Source: Alphaproteobacteria bacterium
GTDB lineage: Bacteria; Pseudomonadota; Alphaproteobacteria; UBA6615
Length of the DNA: 11,446 nucleotides
Assembly (NCBI GenBank): GCA_029243445.1
Contig: JAQWSA010000135.1
Location: forward strand, 1 to 11,446
Direction: 5' to 3'
The position numbers were made by a program, and so were the translations under genes. The notes beneath the pieces were generated by a model. The model had not been told where the DNA came from and did not search any database. It saw only the letters and a program-made list of their open reading frames with translations. This document shows, one piece after another, positions 7,695 through 11,446 of the stretch. Position 1 is the first letter of the stretch; every line of letters begins with the position of its first letter.

Positions 7695-9035
7695 ATATGG
7701 ATTTTTACCTTTTCGCATATTAATACGGATTGGGGTTCCAGCCAAGTTAAACTCATCCCTGAGTGAATTCTCTAAATAACGTACATAGCTATCCGGCAAA
7801 TCCTCCGGTCGATTGCCAAATATAGCAAATGTAGGTGGCCGAGCTTTGGGTTGAGTAACGTAACGTAAACGAATACGGCGTTTGTTTGAAGCAAGGGGGG
7901 GCGGATGACGCTCTAATACTCCAGCCAACCAATTATTTAATTGTGCAGTAGACACTCTGCGGTTCCAAGTTTCATAACTTTTGAGTACTGCTGGCATTAG
8001 TGTATCAATATTTTTTCCCGTCAGAGCAGATAATTTAACCGTAGTAATTCCGGCTGCTTGTGGAAATGATTTATCAAGTCTATCGCGTAAAGAGTTTAGA
8101 GCAGCACCCTTATCCGAAATAATATCCCATTTGTTTATTACCAAAACTAAGGAACGTCCTTCTTCAATTACATGCCTTCCAATTGTTAAGTCCTGACGTT
8201 CAAGAATGTGTTCTCCATCAATAATAAGAGCTACTACTTCTGCGTACTGTATTGCCCTACGAGCATCTTGAACAGACAACTCCTCTAATTTTTTAAATAC
8301 CCGAGATTTACGCCTAAGACCAGCAGTATCAACTAAAGCAATTTTATGATCTTTGTAATGCCACTCAACAGTTATTGAATCTCTAGTAACACCAGCTTCA
8401 GGCCCGGTAAGTAAACGTTCTTGACCAATTAAAGCATTAACTAAGGTTGATTTTCCTACATTAGGCCGTCCAACTATTGCCAGACGTAAAGGTCCTCTTT
8501 TTTGTTCAACGTAATTATCTTCTATGATAGTTTGACTTCTGTCAGACAAAGATTCTGCAACAGCTTCGTATAAAAGGTTAATCCCAGTTCCATGTTCTGC
8601 AGAAACCGGAATTGGATCGCCAAGACCCAAGCTATAAAAATCATATACACCAGGCGTAGCTCTAATGCCTTCACACTTATTGGCAAGTAAAATAATTGGA
8701 AGTGATAACGTTCTCAACCAGTTTGCAAAGTGTTTATCTACTGGTGTTACCCCGGCTCTGGCATCAACAACTAATATAACTATATCTGCATCATCTATAG
8801 CTATTTCAGTTTGTCGACGCATACGGGCAGATAAACTATCATCGAAAGCATCTTCCAGCCCTGCCGTATCAATAGCTATAAAGTTTATATCACCAATTTT
8901 ACCATTTCCCTCCCTTCGATCACGAGTGACCCCGGGTTGGTCATCAACAATAGCATCGCGCTTTCCTACCAGACGATTAAACAGGGTAGATTTTCCCACA
9001 TTAGGCCTACCTACAATTACTATATTTGGTTTCAT
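7686..9035 (-). CDS. der: Ribosome biogenesis GTPase Der (EngA)
   Basis: Der is an essential GTPase with two tandem G domains that helps assemble the 50S subunit. The first G domain has G1 GRPNVGKS (residues 9-16 from the ATG), G3 DTAG (56-59) and G4 NKCE (119-122). The second has GRPNVGKS (189-196), DTAG (236-239) and NKWD (301-304). A C-terminal KH-like domain occupies about 355-449 and ends in the typical GTPIRINMRKGKNPY. I chose ATG at 9035 (MKPNIVIVGRPNVG), which puts G1 at the usual distance; an in-frame TTG at 9047 would add four residues. Neither start has a clear Shine-Dalgarno site. G4 of the first domain ends in Glu rather than Asp, a variant I believe occurs in this family. The gene is last in the bamB operon and its stop overlaps the SDR stop by 4 bases. 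Confidence 0.96.
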   Translation of the reverse strand: MKPNIVIVGRPNVGKSTLFNRLVGKRDAIVDDQPGVTRDRREGNGKIGDINFIAIDTAGLEDAFDDSLSARMRRQTEIAIDDADIVILVVDARAGVTPVDKHFANWLRTLSLPIILLANKCEGIRATPGVYDFYSLGLGDPIPVSAEHGTGINLLYEAVAESLSDRSQTIIEDNYVEQKRGPLRLAIVGRPNVGKSTLVNALIGQERLLTGPEAGVTRDSITVEWHYKDHKIALVDTAGLRRKSRVFKKLEELSVQDARRAIQYAEVVALIIDGEHILERQDLTIGRHVIEEGRSLVLVINKWDIISDKGAALNSLRDRLDKSFPQAAGITTVKLSALTGKNIDTLMPAVLKSYETWNRRVSTAQLNNWLAGVLERHPPPLASNKRRIRLRYVTQPKARPPTFAIFGNRPEDLPDSYVRYLENSLRDEFNLAGTPIRINMRKGKNPYNN

Positions 9036-9054
9036 ATGATTTACCAAAACCGAT

Positions 9055-10413
9055 TTAGCGGAAAGCTACTAAACGAGCCTTATCTGTAAAAAAGAATAGT
9101 GTTTTATTAACTACAATTGGCGAACGAGAAACTGCATCAGGCATCTTACTTTCCAAAAGAATTTTTCCAGTATAGGGTGATAAATATAAAACCTTACCAT
9201 TGCTACCAGATAGTATTAGCCGATCTCCGGCTAAAATTGGACCAGACCAACTTATTCTGCCCTTCTTATCTTTAGGCTTCTCAAAAAGACTAATTGGCTT
9301 AATCCACTTAATACGCCCATCTTTAGCAGTCAGACAAACAACTTTAGCATCGCTAGTGATCAAAAAAATAAATTGACCACTAACCCAAGGTTGATTAACC
9401 CCCCCTAGTGAAACTTCCCATACGCGTCTTCCTGTCTTCAAATCAATTGCAACCATGCGTCCAGAATGACTAATTGCGTAAACCCTCCCCTTATTTATGA
9501 CAGGCCTTCCCCGAATGTCTGCAAGAGCAGATACTGCATCAGCACGACGAATAGCAGTAAGATTTTCATCCCAAAGTTGACGTCCATTTTCGGCACGCAA
9601 TGCATAAATTTCACCAGAAGAATATGGTGCAATTACAATATCACCATCTACGGCCGGGCTAGCCGAACCTATCAAACCGGCCATTTCCTCAAACCCAGTG
9701 TGAGACCACAGAGATTTACCTCCTGCAGCACTCAAAGCAAACAACTGGTTATCTTTTGTAATCACAAATACTCGGCCATTAAGAACTGTAGGTGCAGCGC
9801 GCATTGGCCCAGAGACTCTAGTACGCCATATCTCTTCGCCAGTATCACCTGCTAGCGCTAAAACTTCTGCAAAGCCAGTCGCAACATAAACAGAACCAGC
9901 ATTAACAGCTAATCCTCCACCCCAACTACCATCACTTTCTTTTGCTGGAGCAATTTCAGTGCGCCATAAAAGCACTCCATTTTTAGTACTATGGGCCGAC
10001 ACAGTAGATTCAGAGTCCATCGTATAAATAATTTTATTACTAATAACAGGACCAGAAAGTATAGGAGTATTTTTAGTTGAACGAGCGCCTACTTTTTTAG
10101 ACCAAACTAAACGTGGCACATCACCCAAAGCTAAATGATGCAAAACATGATTAGGCTTTCCACCCTGTTGAGACCATGATTGATTAATTACTGGTTTCGG
10201 TATTTTCACCTCTAGGCTAGATAGATTTTTGTCAATACGCGGGGTTTTATTTGTCATTAATACTGGAATTCTAGACCCCTGCAGTCCAGATTCTTTGTTT
10301 CTATCAAATAGACTATTAACCTGACCGCAGCCACTAATTAACAAAGAAAAAAGAATTATACTTAATATTCTTTTAGCGGGCCCACTCATATTCTTAACAC
10401 TAATTTTACGCAT
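9055..10413 (-). CDS. bamB: Outer membrane assembly lipoprotein BamB (PQQ-like beta-propeller)
   Basis: BamB is the beta-propeller lipoprotein of the BAM complex that folds proteins into the outer membrane. The 452-residue product begins with a lipoprotein signal peptide: basic region with GPAKR, a hydrophobic run, and lipobox LISGC with Cys29 as the lipidated residue. A second ATG at 10389 would put that cysteine at 21 and is a plausible true start. A ~70-residue linker precedes the propeller. Repeated blade signatures with a conserved Trp appear at Trp150, 196, 236, 281, 332 and 370, in patterns such as TGEEIWRTRV, NGRQLWDENL and TGRRVWEVSL, as expected for PQQ-type repeats. It starts 6 bases after the TPR gene stop and is followed by der, the same order as yfgM-bamB-der in E. 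coli, which strengthens the assignment. Confidence 0.9.
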   Translation of the reverse strand: MRKISVKNMSGPAKRILSIILFSLLISGCGQVNSLFDRNKESGLQGSRIPVLMTNKTPRIDKNLSSLEVKIPKPVINQSWSQQGGKPNHVLHHLALGDVPRLVWSKKVGARSTKNTPILSGPVISNKIIYTMDSESTVSAHSTKNGVLLWRTEIAPAKESDGSWGGGLAVNAGSVYVATGFAEVLALAGDTGEEIWRTRVSGPMRAAPTVLNGRVFVITKDNQLFALSAAGGKSLWSHTGFEEMAGLIGSASPAVDGDIVIAPYSSGEIYALRAENGRQLWDENLTAIRRADAVSALADIRGRPVINKGRVYAISHSGRMVAIDLKTGRRVWEVSLGGVNQPWVSGQFIFLITSDAKVVCLTAKDGRIKWIKPISLFEKPKDKKGRISWSGPILAGDRLILSGSNGKVLYLSPYTGKILLESKMPDAVSRSPIVVNKTLFFFTDKARLVAFR

Positions 10414-10419
10414 ATTATC

Positions 10420-11061
10420 TTATTCTAATATAACAAGCATTTCAGCAGCTCGAGCACGAACGCCTGCTGGTGCTTTTGTATCTTCTACAAGTGGCTTAAA
10501 TTCTTTAATGGCACGCTTTTTATTTCCTGACACCATAATGGCAGTGGCCACTAATTCACGGGCGGAATAGCGCCATGGATTGGTTTCACCTATAATAGTA
10601 GCCATGCGGTCTTCAACTTCTCCGAGACTCATTTTTGACATACCATGGCTTACAGCCAGCACACTCGCCAGATCACGATAAATTTTATCCTGACTATTAT
10701 CCAAAGCAATATTATCATAGATTTTTACGGCTCCTGCTATATCTCCCATTTTAGAAAGGATGGCACCTTCACGCAGCTGCGCAAGCAAGCGATAACCCTG
10801 GCTTGCACCATCCCCTAATACTTTTAATTGCTCCAATGCTTCATTTTGGCGATCACTACTAGCCGCAATTGCAGAAATTAATCCTTCACTATTAGACTCA
10901 AGAGCACTGCGCTGCAAATCACGCCAAACAACTATTCCAACCGTTATCAAAATAATTGTTACTACCAGGGCGATAATATAGATACCATAACGCTTCCATA
11001 TCTTTATATAACGCTCTTGGCGAACTTCCTCGTCTACTTCTCGGAACAGGTCATCCGACAC
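10420..11061 (-). CDS. Tetratricopeptide-like membrane-anchored protein (YfgM/TPR_21 type)
   Basis: The 213-residue product has a short charged cytoplasmic N terminus (MSDDLFREVDEEVRQERYIK), one membrane helix at about 26-46 and a predicted helical domain outside the membrane. TPR-like pairs are visible at about 89-121 (YRLLAQLREGAILSKMGDIAGAV as two adjoining pieces) and 161-212, including a NPWRYSARELVA segment typical of this family. In E. coli the related YfgM associates with the SecYEG translocon and periplasmic chaperones; the same role here is inferred from architecture and from the conserved position just before bamB. The start is GTG at 11061, supported by a Shine-Dalgarno sequence seven bases upstream. 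It leads the - strand unit, with bamB 6 bases downstream. Confidence 0.85.
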   Translation of the reverse strand: MSDDLFREVDEEVRQERYIKIWKRYGIYIIALVVTIILITVGIVVWRDLQRSALESNSEGLISAIAASSDRQNEALEQLKVLGDGASQGYRLLAQLREGAILSKMGDIAGAVKIYDNIALDNSQDKIYRDLASVLAVSHGMSKMSLGEVEDRMATIIGETNPWRYSARELVATAIMVSGNKKRAIKEFKPLVEDTKAPAGVRARAAEMLVILE

Positions 11062-11067
11062 TTTTTA

Positions 11068-11075
11068 TCCTCTTT
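11068..11075 (-). promoter_or_regulatory. Shine-Dalgarno site of the TPR protein gene
   Basis: On the - strand this reads AAAGAGGA, with the AGAGG core placed about 7 bases before the GTG at 11061. It decides the start of the TPR gene and is the clearest ribosome binding site in the window. Confidence 0.7.
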
Positions 11076-11230
11076 ATTTTGTTTTAATAAGTAACACTCA
11101 CAGAAAATACTAAAATGAGTTACCCTAAATAATATAGCCGTAAGCATTAGTTATTATGACACGTATATTTATTAACACGCTATATCTTTAGATAATTATT
11201 TATCATATTACAAATCAAAGTATTTTTTTA

Positions 11231-11260
11231 TTAAAATCCATACCTAGTCACAGATATAAT
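11231..11260 (+). promoter_or_regulatory. Possible rightward sigma70-type promoter
   Basis: TTAAAA (11231-11236) and a perfect TATAAT (11255-11260) are separated by 18 bases, and a second TATAAT lies at 11266-11271. It would drive a gene to the right of the window, divergent from the TPR-bamB-der unit. The sequence is so AT-rich that a chance match is a real possibility. Confidence 0.25.
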
Positions 11261-11446
11261 CATACTATAATGAGCACTTCCTAGGAATAAGCTGTTTGTA
11301 TCAAGCCATCAATAAACTTTATAAAAAACGTATTTAAAAGCATAATTACCTACCTATGCTCTGGACACACTGGAGAAAATAAGGAAGACTTTTAAAATAT
11401 ATTTATTACTAGAGCTGTATCGCTAGGTGCGTTATATAAAGATATG

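Larger units (their letters stand above)
11062..11446. other. AT-rich intergenic region at right edge
   Basis: The 385 bases beyond the TPR gene hold no convincing gene on either strand. They should contain the promoter of the leftward TPR-bamB-der unit; the best -10-like hexamer is TATATT on the - strand (11131-11136), but no good -35 sits at a proper distance. Small palindromes are present, such as GATAA-TTAT-TTATC at 11191-11204. A near-perfect inverted pair (13 of 14 bases) lies at 11182-11195 and 11432-11445; both may be chance in such sequence. A nine-codon frame at 11356-11382 (MLWTHWRK) has two Trp codons but no ribosome site. Confidence 0.6.

Noticed and set aside
8665..9039. 124-codon open frame on the + strand inside der
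   Set aside because: It lies opposite the conserved first G domain of Der and shows no domain or ribosome site of its own.
9466..9855. 129-codon open frame on the + strand inside bamB
   Set aside because: It is antisense to the well-supported BamB propeller, has no recognisable motif, and its composition is what the opposite strand of bamB would give.
11356..11382. Short frame MLWTHWRK with two Trp codons, possible trp leader peptide
   Set aside because: The Trp codons are not adjacent, no ribosome site precedes it, and I see no GC-rich attenuator hairpin with T run after it; the downstream gene is unknown.

Overview
The window looks like ordinary core chromosome of an AT-rich alphaproteobacterium. 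It carries the run dnaB-alr-(mlaE-mlaF)-radA-cvpA-purF-SDR on the + strand and the trio TPR protein-bamB-der on the - strand. The bacterial family is inferred from protein motifs and gene order; I could not search, so a finer placement (for example a low-GC marine Rhodospirillales-like lineage) is only a guess. I see no phage, insertion sequence, CRISPR, tRNA, rRNA or toxin-antitoxin genes.

Left arm (1-7689, + strand): eight genes in one tightly packed, probably co-transcribed unit. The 3' half of the replicative helicase gene dnaB enters from the left edge. It is followed by alanine racemase (peptidoglycan D-alanine), the permease and ATPase of an Mla/MCE-type lipid transporter, the recombination ATPase RadA, the membrane protein CvpA, the first purine-synthesis enzyme PurF, and a short-chain dehydrogenase/reductase. 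Junctions are 4-base ATGA overlaps (alr/mlaE, mlaE/mlaF, cvpA/purF) or gaps of 1-2 bases (dnaB/alr, mlaF/radA, radA/cvpA); only purF/SDR has 14 bases. Shine-Dalgarno sequences are mostly not visible at these internal starts, so translational coupling is likely.

Right arm (11061-7686, - strand): a TPR-type inner-membrane protein (YfgM-like), the outer-membrane lipoprotein BamB and the double GTPase Der, transcribed leftwards. This is the same order as yfgM-bamB-der in E. coli, linking envelope protein handling with ribosome assembly. The leading gene has a clear Shine-Dalgarno site before a GTG start.

The two arms converge so closely that their stop codons overlap by 4 bases, inside a perfect A/T-only inverted repeat (7671-7694). 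The last 385 bases (11062-11446) are very AT-rich and hold no convincing gene, only a possible rightward promoter. I found no evidence for a previously undescribed system. The points most worth a look are the transporter pair without an adjacent mlaD, the overlapping convergent ends, and the non-coding right edge.
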